Assembly: GCA_965237725.1 (NCBI GenBank)
Contig: OZ250151.1
Span: 3,720,001 to 3,784,000 of the forward strand
Reading direction: 5' to 3'
Origin: G965237725 sp965237725
Lineage (GTDB): Bacteria > Pseudomonadota > Gammaproteobacteria > Arenicellales > Poriferihabitantaceae
DNA length: 64,000 bases
Below, piece by piece: positions 51,061 to 60,274 of the stretch; position 1 is the stretch's first letter, and each line of letters begins with the position of its first letter. The notes beneath the pieces are model-generated. The model was given only the letters and a program-made list of their open reading frames with translations. It was not told the DNA's origin and ran no database searches. The translations under genes and the position numbers were made by a program.

Positions 51061-51564
51061 ATGAAAGCTGGAAAAATAAAAATCGACTTAGAAGTCGTAG
51101 TATTGATTGCATTAGGACTATTGCCAGGCTGTGCCACTATTACACGAGGTATAGATGACACGTTACAAGTGAATTCAAAACCGTCAGGAGCTATGGTAGA
51201 AATAACCAGAGTGGGGGAACCATTTCATAGCGATGAAATCAAAGCTAATTTCAATGATCAGGAGTCTGAAGCGATCCTCCAAAATATAACACCTGACAAG
51301 AATGAATTTTTTGGCCCAATATTGGGGAAAACACCAGCAATTTTTACACTTAAAAGAAATGGAAATTATTCAATACGAATTACAACGGTAGGTTACGTAA
51401 GCAAAGTTGTTGAAGTAAAAAATATTGTATTTGGAAAAGGCTCTGTTGGAGTGGTCGGAAATATTCCATTCGGGGGGCTTATTGGTCTACGCGTGGATTC
51501 GAGTTCCGGTGCAATGAAGGATTTAATTCCAAATCCTGTTGAGGTTGAACTGGAAGAAGAATAA
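51061..51564 (+). CDS. putative lipoprotein with PEGA-like domain
   Basis: A 167-residue lipoprotein (lipobox LLPGC, Cys24). The mature part begins ATITRGIDDTLQVNSKPSGA, a PEGA-like start, and has a second Gly-rich region (VGVVGNIPFGGLIG). Related lipoproteins occur in outer membranes. The start context GATTAAACAATGAAAG is shared with the GFA gene at 18794. Function unknown. Confidence 0.75.
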   Translation: MKAGKIKIDLEVVVLIALGLLPGCATITRGIDDTLQVNSKPSGAMVEITRVGEPFHSDEIKANFNDQESEAILQNITPDKNEFFGPILGKTPAIFTLKRNGNYSIRITTVGYVSKVVEVKNIVFGKGSVGVVGNIPFGGLIGLRVDSSSGAMKDLIPNPVEVELEEE

Positions 51565-51648
51565 AATTGATTACCTGTAATAAATTTTGAAAACAAAATT
51601 CCTGGCCAGAGTGCCGTATCAATATTACCTTGTAAATCATCCTTAGTA

Positions 51649-52818
51649 TTACGATATCGCACGATCCAATTTGCTCAACGCGTCCCTAACCATTTTCTGA
51701 AAAAAGTGAACATGATGTTCTGAAAATTCGACATGATCTCGATCCACAACAAACTTGCCCTGTTGATAGCCTTTTGAATGCAGGCCTTTTTGTACATTCT
51801 CGCAAAGCGAAACATCTTCCACGCTGAGTACATTGACGACCCATTCAATAAATTGTTTTTCCTGCTCGTTGGGTTGCTTGCTGGTCAGAAAAAAGTCATG
51901 ACGCACCGTGGTGGTTTCAGGCCCGGTAGGCAATATCTGGAACATCACCATATTGGGTGAGCCCGGATAAAACAACGGAATATGAACCGGCCAGATATAG
52001 CCAAATAGTGAATCCTGTTCTATTTTATCGTCGTTTAATTTGTAGGCGTTATTATCCAGTTGATTGCGTTCGACGGTGTGACTAAACGTAATGCCGTCAT
52101 CGGTCCAGATTGCCTTGTTGTCGTAATCTACCAATTCCATCAAGGATGGGTGATTAACTTTGCAGTGATAACATTCGTGGTTGTTGTCCACCAGGGTTTT
52201 CCAGTTTGCTGCTATTTGTCGCTCATTCCGTTTTACTCTTACAAACTCATCCATTCGTGGACAGCAGGTATACATATCTTTTAGAAACTGGGGCGCTTGT
52301 TTTGCCAAGGGGATTGCATCGGGATCAAGATTTACAAACAAAAAGCCGCCATAATTTTCCAGCTGGACTGGTTTCAAATCAGCGTTGTCGGGAATCCAGT
52401 CTTTGAGTGCGTCCCGCCCCCGGGCACCACGAAAACAGCCATCCGACTGGTAACACCATTGATGGTAAGGGCAGACGATGAGACTGGCATTTCCCTGGCC
52501 TTCCAGTAACGGGTGTGCGCGATGACTGCATACATTATAAAAAGCATGCAGTTCATTTTTGTGGTCGCGGATTATAAATACCCCCTGATCGGCCACCGAA
52601 CCCACGATGTAATCACCGGGATTAGCGGCATCGGTTACATGGCATTGATACCACCATGATTTGTGGAAAATGGCCTCTTGCTCGAGTTGATAAATTTCCG
52701 GTAGGTGATACCACTGGGCGGGCAGGGTTGAAGAAAGTTCCGCCTGGTCACGAAACAACGATGTATCCAGAATGTCTTCTGGATTAGTCAGTTTTTTCGA
52801 ATTAACTTTTGTCTTCAT
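51649..52818 (-). CDS. Rieske oxygenase alpha subunit, GbcA/choline-monooxygenase-like
   Basis: A 389-residue oxygenase. The Rieske centre is C97-x-H99 and C116-x2-H119 (CSHRAHPL, CPYHQW). The catalytic iron region has the His ligands within LVDNNHECYHCKVNHPS, with the Glu-Cys-Tyr-His pattern typical of glycine-betaine demethylase GbcA and choline monooxygenase. The ATG at 52818 overlaps the TGA of the upstream MAPEG gene (ATGA), so translation is coupled. A quaternary-amine substrate is a good hypothesis; the partner reductase is not in view. Confidence 0.88.
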   Translation of the reverse strand: MKTKVNSKKLTNPEDILDTSLFRDQAELSSTLPAQWYHLPEIYQLEQEAIFHKSWWYQCHVTDAANPGDYIVGSVADQGVFIIRDHKNELHAFYNVCSHRAHPLLEGQGNASLIVCPYHQWCYQSDGCFRGARGRDALKDWIPDNADLKPVQLENYGGFLFVNLDPDAIPLAKQAPQFLKDMYTCCPRMDEFVRVKRNERQIAANWKTLVDNNHECYHCKVNHPSLMELVDYDNKAIWTDDGITFSHTVERNQLDNNAYKLNDDKIEQDSLFGYIWPVHIPLFYPGSPNMVMFQILPTGPETTTVRHDFFLTSKQPNEQEKQFIEWVVNVLSVEDVSLCENVQKGLHSKGYQQGKFVVDRDHVEFSEHHVHFFQKMVRDALSKLDRAIS

Positions 52819-53357
52819 AGCAGGAATCGATTCCAAATTATGTGGGCAATCATAGCGATTAACATGACTATTGTGGGATAAAATGTTAATGCAAATCCCA
52901 GGGATCGCGCCGGGGCACCCAATGCATAGTTTCTGAAAAACAGCATTCGACCAATCACAAACAGGGTTGCAGCGAGTGGGACCACAGATAACCAGTGAGA
53001 AGGCATTACAAAGGCCCAGGCCAGATAAACCACCAACGCAATGAGAAATTGTTCAAGGGTATTTTGCAACAGGGATTGCAATATTTTCGCTTGCTCCGAT
53101 CCCGCGGTCAGTCCGCTGCCATCTATATCTTCCGCATGAAAGAAACGGTGTCGCGCCACTTGGCCTATTGATAACACCAGATAAAGGGCCGGTAATAATG
53201 CCGATTTAATGGCAACTCCCAGGCGCTCCGAATCGAATAGGGCGCTATCGAAGTTAAACGGATTCTGCCAAATGCCATATAAAATAACGGCGATGGTAAT
53301 CGCCATACCTGCGATACTTCCTTTTAACACGCCAGTTTGTTTTACAGTTAGAGACAT
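52815..53357 (-). CDS. MAPEG family membrane protein
   Basis: About 180 residues with four predicted transmembrane helices. The core signature is QSLLQNTLEQFLIALVVYLA, matching MAPEG proteins (glutathione transferase/leukotriene-type). The Met at 53357 is chosen over upstream 53411, which adds a polar leader. The stop overlaps the start of the Rieske gene. Function unknown; glutathione-dependent membrane chemistry is typical. Confidence 0.82.
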   Translation of the reverse strand: MSLTVKQTGVLKGSIAGMAITIAVILYGIWQNPFNFDSALFDSERLGVAIKSALLPALYLVLSIGQVARHRFFHAEDIDGSGLTAGSEQAKILQSLLQNTLEQFLIALVVYLAWAFVMPSHWLSVVPLAATLFVIGRMLFFRNYALGAPARSLGFALTFYPTIVMLIAMIAHIIWNRFLL

Positions 53358-53589
53358 AAAGTTGGTATGGGCAACAATTTTACTTTGGTCATCATATTGT
53401 AACCATAACAAGCCCCGCTCTAATTGGTTGTTTCAATCAGGCACAATAATGCTCAATAGCAATAGTATCAATATTTTGTTCGTTGAAAGTAAATATACTG
53501 GTTCTGTTTCATGTAATTTCCACCCGGTTCAGTATCGGCACCTCATTATTCCACATATAATTGAACCGGATTTTACACTCAAAGATTAA

Positions 53590-54723
53590 ATGATATCCGC
53601 GCTCATTTCACCCTCCAAATTTATCGGTTTGAATGATAAAACACATTTGGCAGCCGGTGGCGAAACCCCAATGCTGGCATCCCACCAGGATGCAGTGGAC
53701 CAGTTTATGCAAGACAAAGCACAGGGAGAACGGGCCAGAGAGTTGCTTGCGCAAATGCAGGAACAAACCCGGGACAAGTGTGCTCAGTTATTATCTGTAA
53801 ATGCTGAAGACATTACATTCTTGTCTAATGCGTCTGAAGGTATTAACAATGTAGCCTATGGGCTGGATTGGCAGAACGGGGATAATGTAGTGGTATGCGA
53901 CGTCGAATTTCCTTCAGATATTTTGCCCTGGACGCGATTGCAATCCCGAGGAGTGGAAGTGCGGATCGTAAAACATCAAAACTGGTTTATCGAGCTGTCA
54001 GAGATCGAAAAATGTATTGATGAGCGTACGCGGGTGGTCGCCCTCAGTCACGTCAGCATGTATACCGGCCAGCGAATTTGTTTGAAGTCGGTGTCGAATC
54101 TAGTCAGATCTTCCAATGCCTTGTTTCTGGTGGACGCTACTCACGCAGCCGGGGTGATTCCGGTGGATGGCGGATACGCGGATATCCTGGTTTCCAGCTG
54201 TTACAAGTTTTTACTTGGGACCCATGGTGCTGCAATCTTTTATGTTAACCGCCAACGCTTACCTGACTTTGAGCCCCCTTTCATCGGCTGGAATAGTCCA
54301 AAAAAACACGGCGGATGGGAAGCACCAACCGAATTTTCATTGCAGGATTCGGCCCATCGGTTTCAGCCGGGAAATGCGGGGTTCATCAGTGTATATATTC
54401 TTAACAATGCTCTGGTCCATTTGTTGGAAGTTGGAATCGAGCGTATCGAAAATCATGTCATAACTCTGAACGGCCAAATTCTTGAAGCTGTAAAAGATCT
54501 AGGATTTGAGGTAATGACCCCACTCGCTGATGCCCAACGCGCAGGAAACGCCTGTTTCATGGCAGATAATCTTCAGCCGGTTATTAATTCTTTGAATCAA
54601 CAGGGAATTTTGATTTGGGGTGCCTATGCCGGATTCGGGCGTTTGCGAATATCTACTCATGTTTACAATGACTCTAATGACGTGGATCGATGTATTGCAG
54701 CGTTACGTGGTGCCGTTAGATAA
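53590..54723 (+). CDS. class V aminotransferase (cysteine-desulfurase-like)
   Basis: A 377-residue fold-type I PLP enzyme. PLP-binding residues are D182 and H185 in LVDATHAAG and Lys206 in SSCYKFLLGTHG. It lacks a clear catalytic Cys loop of the IscS type, so it is more likely an aminotransferase, kynureninase-like or lyase enzyme. It lies next to the HxE dioxygenase and the ThDP decarboxylase, which suggests an amino-acid modification or catabolic set. Confidence 0.88.
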   Translation: MISALISPSKFIGLNDKTHLAAGGETPMLASHQDAVDQFMQDKAQGERARELLAQMQEQTRDKCAQLLSVNAEDITFLSNASEGINNVAYGLDWQNGDNVVVCDVEFPSDILPWTRLQSRGVEVRIVKHQNWFIELSEIEKCIDERTRVVALSHVSMYTGQRICLKSVSNLVRSSNALFLVDATHAAGVIPVDGGYADILVSSCYKFLLGTHGAAIFYVNRQRLPDFEPPFIGWNSPKKHGGWEAPTEFSLQDSAHRFQPGNAGFISVYILNNALVHLLEVGIERIENHVITLNGQILEAVKDLGFEVMTPLADAQRAGNACFMADNLQPVINSLNQQGILIWGAYAGFGRLRISTHVYNDSNDVDRCIAALRGAVR

Positions 54724-54818
54724 TATATTTCGACGGAAAATAAAACAGGTTTTTGGTTTCAATCTGGGGGATTTTAGCTTTATAATTTTGTTACCTGTTT
54801 TTATGAAGATTACAGACA

Positions 54819-55862
54819 ATGAATGAACTTTGGACCAAGGTTGATCCGCCCGAGAATTTACCGTCACCTGCGAAAATTAGAGGTATTCCAAATCTGGCTG
54901 CGTCAGATTACCCTGATTTCCCTGAAACCATTCCATTCGCAGGCGATTCTATTCTTCGGGTCAAGCCGCGAACGCATTGTGAATCACCTGAACAAGGTGG
55001 TGCCTTGGCAAGGCAAATTATTGATAGTAGCCTGAATGAAAATCCCGCGATCCTGTTTAAAGAATTTGGAATCGAAAATCGCCAAGACTTTAGCGTATTT
55101 ATCCAGTCAACCGAATTGCCCCTCCATGATTATAAAGGTGGTAATGCCTTACGAGACAAGTCAGACGACAAGGTTAGTGTGACCAGCACCGAATCGGCGG
55201 ACGTGGTTGTGACGCCCCACAATGAAAACGCTTATATGCCTGAGCCTCCCGACATGGTATTTTTCTGTTGTATTGAAGCCGCGGAAGTGGGTGGAGAAGT
55301 GCCGATTAATGACGCTCGAAAGACAGCGGCATTGTTATCACCACAATTTGTTGAAGAAATGCGGCGACGTGATTTGCGTTACATACGTCGACTAAGCCAG
55401 GAAGATAGTTGGCACGAAATTGGTTGGGAAACCTCTTTTAATACAAATGATGAGTCTGTTGTAGAAAACTATCTTGAACAACAGGGCATCGAATATTTCT
55501 GGAATCAAAATGGCTCGCTGGAGTTCTGGTTTAACACTGAGGTGTTCAGGGAATATCGTGGTGAGGAAGTCTGGTTTAATCAGTTATCAGAATGCAATGC
55601 TGATTACTGGTTGTATCACCCCGATGGTGAGGCTATGGACATCACCCGGGAGACCTGTCAGTCGGATACTGCCTATGGAGATGGCGAGCCGTTTGACTAT
55701 GACACCAGGGCTAAAGTCAGGGCCGCAATCTGGCAGACTACAGAGTTGATTAAGCTGGAGCCTGGCGACGTCATTTTGCTCGACAATAATTTAATCCAGC
55801 ACGGAAGAATGGCATTTAAGGGTGTACGAAAGCATCTTGCCGCCTTGGCGTTGCGACCTTAG
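54819..55862 (+). CDS. TauD/clavaminate-synthase-like Fe(II)/2-oxoglutarate oxygenase with HxE motif
   Basis: A 347-residue oxygenase of the TauD/SyrP/clavaminate-synthase type. The iron ligands are H134-x-E136 (TPHNENAYM) and H328 (IQHGRMAF); Glu replaces the usual Asp, as in SyrP and arginine-3-hydroxylase-like proteins. This type often hydroxylates free amino acids or carrier-bound amino acids at C3. Arg337 fits the 2-oxoglutarate anchor. It is 95 nt after the class V aminotransferase and convergent with the ThDP gene. Confidence 0.88.
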   Translation: MNELWTKVDPPENLPSPAKIRGIPNLAASDYPDFPETIPFAGDSILRVKPRTHCESPEQGGALARQIIDSSLNENPAILFKEFGIENRQDFSVFIQSTELPLHDYKGGNALRDKSDDKVSVTSTESADVVVTPHNENAYMPEPPDMVFFCCIEAAEVGGEVPINDARKTAALLSPQFVEEMRRRDLRYIRRLSQEDSWHEIGWETSFNTNDESVVENYLEQQGIEYFWNQNGSLEFWFNTEVFREYRGEEVWFNQLSECNADYWLYHPDGEAMDITRETCQSDTAYGDGEPFDYDTRAKVRAAIWQTTELIKLEPGDVILLDNNLIQHGRMAFKGVRKHLAALALRP

Positions 55863-55910
55863 CGGCAACGAATACATCGTTGAATGCTGAGGCGCTTGAA
55901 TAATTTTGAG

Positions 55911-57503
55911 TTAAACAGAAGATTCGTCGAGCTTTAAAAGCACCGGACCGGATTGCTCAAACGCATTTTTCAAGTCCGCTCCCAGGGTAGCAAGGCCTTC
56001 AGTCTGAGATGCTTGCCAGCCACAGGCATTTGCCAGAGCGATAAAGTCAGGATTTTTTTGAATCACACCAACGGGTTTAATGTTTGCATTATTCATGTCG
56101 TCGTAGATCTGTAGTAGTGCGTCATTATTCCACAACAATATAACGATATTAAGCCCGAGTTCTGATGCCAGGGTCATCTCCTGCATGGTGTATTGCAAGC
56201 CACCATCACCAACAAGTACCAATGCTGATTTAGATTCATCTGCGAGTACCGCGCCAATTGCGGCGGGCAGGGCATAGCCCAGGGTGCCGTAACCTGTAGG
56301 ATGGAGCCACTGGTTAGGTCGGTTCATGGGTAAATAATCCACTGAGGTGTAAGCGATCTGGGTCATGTCACTGACAATGGTTGTGTGGTCTGGGATATGG
56401 CTCATCACCTCACTCATGACCTTCCAGTGTTTGTGTTCTTTGGGGGTGAAGTCTGATTTATGCTGGGATCGAATTTTTTCGCAACGTTCATACATGGCCT
56501 CAATAACATTCGAATCCGGTTCGGGTAATTCGCCGGCGAGTCGGTGGGCGAAATCGTTGCAATCAGCGAGAATGGTCACAGCGGATTCATCCCGGTCCAG
56601 TGCGTGGGGACATAGATTTACCCAGATCTGTGCGGATGGAATTTTTAAATTATCATTCCAGTGGTCGGTCTGACCCATTTCAGTGCCCAGAAAAATGGCC
56701 AAATCGGCACTTTCAAGTACATCCTGCACGTAGGGTGCTCTCAACTGTGCGCCAACCGATAGCGGATGGTCTCCAGGGATGACACCCCGGCCAGCCACCG
56801 TGGTTATCACCGGGCAGTTAATTTTGTATGCAAGATTCTGTATTTCAGATGCACCAGATGTTGTGCCGCCGCCAACCAACAAAACAGGTGATTCGGATTT
56901 GCCAATCAATTTGCAAACCGTTGTAACCTGATCAGAACTTGCGGTTTTGGCCTGCGCCGGTGTTGCCGCTTGCCAGGGCTGGTCGACTTTCTGGGGGATA
57001 ATGGACAAGGGTATGCTGATATGAACGGGTCTCGGTCGTTCGCTGGAAAAAATATCGAATGCCTGGGCAATGTATTTGGGTAATTCACTGGCATCACTGA
57101 TAGTCACGCTAAAAGCGGTCAGGGGTGCTGTGACCGCTGACTGAGAGGTTATTTCATGAAGCCTGCCACGGTTAATATTGTCGGGGTCAGGGTCATTGAC
57201 CGGCGAAATAATGAGCAGGGGGACGGAATCCATGTAGGCTTCGCCCATGGGTGTGGTCAGGTTGGTGACCCCAGCGCCGGTAATAACAAAGCATACACCG
57301 GGCCTACCACTGACCCGCGCATAACCATCAGCCATGAATCCACCGCCCTGCTCGTGTCGGGGAGAAATGTGTCGAATTTTTCCTGTGCCCAGTCCGCGAT
57401 ATAGCTCGATGCTGTGGGTGCCGGGTATACCAAATACCAGTTCTACCCCGTAGTCTGCCAGTAGCTCGACCAGCGATTCCCCTACAGATAATTGATTACT
57501 CAT
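55911..57503 (-). CDS. ThDP-dependent decarboxylase, 5-guanidino-2-oxopentanoate-decarboxylase (AruI)-like
   Basis: A 530-residue ThDP enzyme of the acetolactate-synthase superfamily. The catalytic Glu is E51 (PRHEQGGGFMADGYARVSG), and the ThDP-Mg motif is VGDGGLQYTMQEM followed by a NND stretch. The pattern GIPGTHSIELYRGL and SPRHEQGGGF resembles AruI, which decarboxylates 2-ketoarginine in the arginine transaminase pathway. Other acetolactate-synthase-like functions are possible. It starts inside 14-nt tandem repeats. Confidence 0.82.
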   Translation of the reverse strand: MSNQLSVGESLVELLADYGVELVFGIPGTHSIELYRGLGTGKIRHISPRHEQGGGFMADGYARVSGRPGVCFVITGAGVTNLTTPMGEAYMDSVPLLIISPVNDPDPDNINRGRLHEITSQSAVTAPLTAFSVTISDASELPKYIAQAFDIFSSERPRPVHISIPLSIIPQKVDQPWQAATPAQAKTASSDQVTTVCKLIGKSESPVLLVGGGTTSGASEIQNLAYKINCPVITTVAGRGVIPGDHPLSVGAQLRAPYVQDVLESADLAIFLGTEMGQTDHWNDNLKIPSAQIWVNLCPHALDRDESAVTILADCNDFAHRLAGELPEPDSNVIEAMYERCEKIRSQHKSDFTPKEHKHWKVMSEVMSHIPDHTTIVSDMTQIAYTSVDYLPMNRPNQWLHPTGYGTLGYALPAAIGAVLADESKSALVLVGDGGLQYTMQEMTLASELGLNIVILLWNNDALLQIYDDMNNANIKPVGVIQKNPDFIALANACGWQASQTEGLATLGADLKNAFEQSGPVLLKLDESSV

Positions 57504-57531
57504 AATTAATTACTCTTAATTGTTTGCTTAC
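57490..57531 (-). repeat. 14-nt tandem repeats spanning the start codon of the ThDP gene
   Basis: Minus-strand units GTAAGCAAACAATT (57531-57518), AAGAGTAATTAATT (57517-57504) and ATGAGTAATCAATT (57503-57490). The last contains the start codon. The two nearest units match at 12 of 14 positions; the upstream unit has AAG where the start has ATG, so no leader ORF is formed. Confidence 0.7.
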
Positions 57532-57754
57532 AAATGATGGTTCATAGTTACTTTCGTAACGTGATTTTACAGACGTTCAATCGAATCTAATTAAATATGG
57601 GAAGCTATCACAGATTAAATGGAAAGGGGAGTGGAGGCTGATTCATTGAAACCAAAACAGTCTAATTTTGTCTGAACTACTGTTCAGTTCCGGGTTATGC
57701 ACTTCGGACTATTATTAGCACAATATTGTATATAAGATCACGTAATTAAGGATA

Positions 57755-58696
57755 GTGAAAATAATCATTAAATATTTGGGCGATATAACAAAGAATATAC
57801 TGTTTGGTATTGTCTTGTTTTCCTGGATTCCGGGCGCCATGGCCCAGTCCTTCGATGAATTGCGTATTCGCTTTGACGCATACCAGGGTTCTTTGGACGA
57901 ACAGTCTTTGCCATTCTCTATGTTATCTAACGAAGATCGAGCAGTGCTTGGTGCGAGTGCGCGCACCCATTTTCCTGAATTTCCCTTCCAGCAGTTTGCT
58001 GATCAGTTATCCCAACCTGCAGGCTGGTGCGAATTTGTGCCGTTGCACCTGAATGTTAAAGCCTGCATGTACGATGCAATAAATGGGGTCGACCGTCTCG
58101 GATTCTATATTGGTACCAAGGGCTACATGACGCCGGATAAAGCAGAGCTGTTGCTGCTCGATTTTAATGCTGATGTTTCGAATAACATTTTGCTGGTGAA
58201 TTTGACCGCCAAAAGAGGGCCCTTCGGTAGTTCGAACTACGATTTTCAGATTCGAGCAATTTCTGCAGATGGTGGGGTCTATCTTGAATTTGATTTATAC
58301 AGTGAACCGGGACTGGTGGCGAATCTGGCAAAACTTTATCTCGCTACGGTGGGCAGGAATAAAATTGGTTTCTCCAAAGATGGTAAGAACTGGAAAGGAG
58401 AGGATAAATTCGTCAGAGGTCAACGAGGCGGTGCCGAGCGAAATATTGTTCGCTACCTTTTGTCTATCCAGGCTTATTTCGAAACCTTTGAAACCGGACC
58501 GGATGATCAGCACTATGACAGAAGCCTGGAGCGCTGGTTTGACTTAACCACTATTCATTCAAAACAACTCTATGAGATGAGTAAAAGTGACTATTTGTCC
58601 ATAAAAAAGCGTGAGCGAAAGAACCAGTTCATATTATTGGAGTCTATAGAATCCAATGTCACACCGTTTTACGAAATCGAAAAACAAAATCCATAA
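57755..58696 (+). CDS. secreted hypothetical protein
   Basis: A 313-residue protein starting with GTG, preceded by AAGGA at 7 nt. A signal peptide (about residues 1-30, ending GAMAQS) leads to a mostly polar mature region without recognised domains. One Cys pair is possible in WCEFVPLHLNVKACMYDAIN. The C-terminus is charged (KKRERKNQFI). Function unknown. Confidence 0.65.
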   Translation: MKIIIKYLGDITKNILFGIVLFSWIPGAMAQSFDELRIRFDAYQGSLDEQSLPFSMLSNEDRAVLGASARTHFPEFPFQQFADQLSQPAGWCEFVPLHLNVKACMYDAINGVDRLGFYIGTKGYMTPDKAELLLLDFNADVSNNILLVNLTAKRGPFGSSNYDFQIRAISADGGVYLEFDLYSEPGLVANLAKLYLATVGRNKIGFSKDGKNWKGEDKFVRGQRGGAERNIVRYLLSIQAYFETFETGPDDQHYDRSLERWFDLTTIHSKQLYEMSKSDYLSIKKRERKNQFILLESIESNVTPFYEIEKQNP

Positions 58697-58866
58697 CAGA
58701 TCAATTATTTTAGATCACGATTTAACACCACACTTTAAATTTACATTAATTATTATTAATCAGTCGGTAATTCTGCCTTAATGTAATCAACCTATAGTCT
58801 CGGTTATTCTACAACCAAGATAAAGTTTAAATCAGTACGCCCCATAAGTGAGATAAAAACATAAAC

Positions 58867-59574
58867 ATGACCATACGCTGTTCGGATAAGAATATCCTTA
58901 TTGTTGGATGTAACAATGATTTTGGTGAGCAAATAGTCCACAGCCTTGCTGTTGAAGGAAACGCGCTGTTATTGTGTGGAAATTCGGAAGGCCAACAAAG
59001 AAAACTAATCGAAGCCTATCCAAGGCATATAAAAGCAGTTTCGTCTTTAAATAGGCGACAGAATTTAAAGAATTTGCAGGCTATGATAGAAATTCAGGGT
59101 AGCCTGGATGCAGTGATCTATATGGTTAGCGCTCAATCTGCCACGCCATTTTTTGAACAACCCTGGGAGCAAATTGACGAAATATTTGAATCGAACCTGA
59201 TAGAGCCCATTTATTTGTTTAAGGCAATTTTCCCTTATTTGAGAAAAGCTGGAGATTGTAAGGTTATGTTTGTACAAACCAGCGCAGTCTCTCAGGACTC
59301 AAATCAGTCGGCGACCCATCTAGCCAGTCAATATGGGTTATGGGGATTTTGCATGGCAGTACAAAGGGAACTACAGTTAAAAGGCATAGATGTAAAAAAC
59401 ATTTCCACCCCTGCGATAGTGCATGGGCAGTCCCCAGCTACAACCTCTCCCCAATCTTTATCCTACCAACAGTGTAAAAAATTGGCGACAAAAATTTCTG
59501 AAGTAATTAAAACTACTGGCGAAGTTACATTGCCCGATCCAGTTACTGATCCTCGATTGGCAATAATGCTATAG
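58867..59574 (+). CDS. SDR-family protein with lost catalytic Tyr and Lys
   Basis: A 235-residue short-chain-dehydrogenase fold protein. The dinucleotide loop is altered to VGCNNDFG (canonical TGxxxGxG lost). At the active site the usual YxxxK becomes H151-LAS-Q155 (HLASQYGLWGF), so both catalytic residues are changed. S139 may remain. It is likely a pseudoenzyme or binds a ligand without reduction. The fold call rests on overall pattern and the VSAQSAT and FESNLIEPIYLFKA segments. Confidence 0.75.
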   Translation: MTIRCSDKNILIVGCNNDFGEQIVHSLAVEGNALLLCGNSEGQQRKLIEAYPRHIKAVSSLNRRQNLKNLQAMIEIQGSLDAVIYMVSAQSATPFFEQPWEQIDEIFESNLIEPIYLFKAIFPYLRKAGDCKVMFVQTSAVSQDSNQSATHLASQYGLWGFCMAVQRELQLKGIDVKNISTPAIVHGQSPATTSPQSLSYQQCKKLATKISEVIKTTGEVTLPDPVTDPRLAIML

Positions 59575-59587
59575 TTTTATTTTCATA

Positions 59588-59603
59588 ACGTCATTGCTGA
59601 CGT
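59588..59603. terminator. short hairpin between convergent genes
   Basis: ACGTCA TTGC TGACGT (59588-59603) forms a 6-bp stem just after the SDR gene and overlapping the last codons of the convergent DM13 gene. On the minus strand it is followed by an A/T-rich stretch. Weak, possibly bidirectional. Confidence 0.3.
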
Positions 59604-60022
59604 AGATCTGCGCCGCCCCAAAGATGACTATATGCTTCGCAGTGTATTACCAGGGACTTAAAGTCATCTAGGTTCACAGATTCTGGAATCAGATATTCCT
59701 GGGCGCCTTTATGAGACTCAAGTGGACTGATTTTCACCGAACTGCTGTTGACCCGATCACCGTCCAAACCCTGGATGCCTACTTTGGATAAATAAACTTT
59801 TAAATCCGGGCCCTTTTTGGTTTTAAAGTCCTCATTAAATACAATGAATTTTTGATTGTCGCGCTGAACAATTTGCCACTCTCCTTTAATCGAATAACCT
59901 TTTTCCTGCCAAGCTCCTTGGTCAATTAAATCGTCTGCGGCAAAGTTTGGTTCTACGAGTATTGAAGTTAATATTAAAGAAAAGAAAAAGCCTGAAATAA
60001 GAGACTTGAGTAAAGATTTCAT
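59591..60022 (-). CDS. DM13-domain secreted protein
   Basis: A 143-residue protein with a signal peptide (about 1-28, ending FAADD) and a DM13 domain. Core motifs are GPDLKVYLSKVG, QEYLIPESVNLDDFKSLVIH and CEAYSHLWGGADL. DM13 domains are predicted to have electron-transfer or redox roles through a conserved Cys. Periplasmic or extracellular location is expected. Confidence 0.82.
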   Translation of the reverse strand: MKSLLKSLISGFFFSLILTSILVEPNFAADDLIDQGAWQEKGYSIKGEWQIVQRDNQKFIVFNEDFKTKKGPDLKVYLSKVGIQGLDGDRVNSSSVKISPLESHKGAQEYLIPESVNLDDFKSLVIHCEAYSHLWGGADLRQQ

Positions 60023-60274
60023 GATTGGTTTCAGATATGTTTGGATTGATTGCTAGAAATGATATAGACCACAGAAGTGCTAAATAATTTTATATTTACC
60101 TAATTAAATTGGTTTTTTTTAAACCGAAGCCAAAACTGGCATCCATACTGGGCTTCGCCTGTAGCTATGCTTGCTCATAATGCTCAAATTGATGTATGCT
60201 TTTATTCGATTAATAAATGTTTTGATTAACAAATGGTTTAACTACAGCCATAACTTCATTATTTGATTTTCCGT

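Noticed and set aside
50943..51158. 71-codon plus-strand ORF
   Set aside because: Overlaps the lipoprotein start in another frame and has no ribosome site.
60125..60157. Inverted repeat CGAAGCC/GGCTTCG as a terminator
   Set aside because: It lies over 100 bp from either gene end and has no T-run in either direction.
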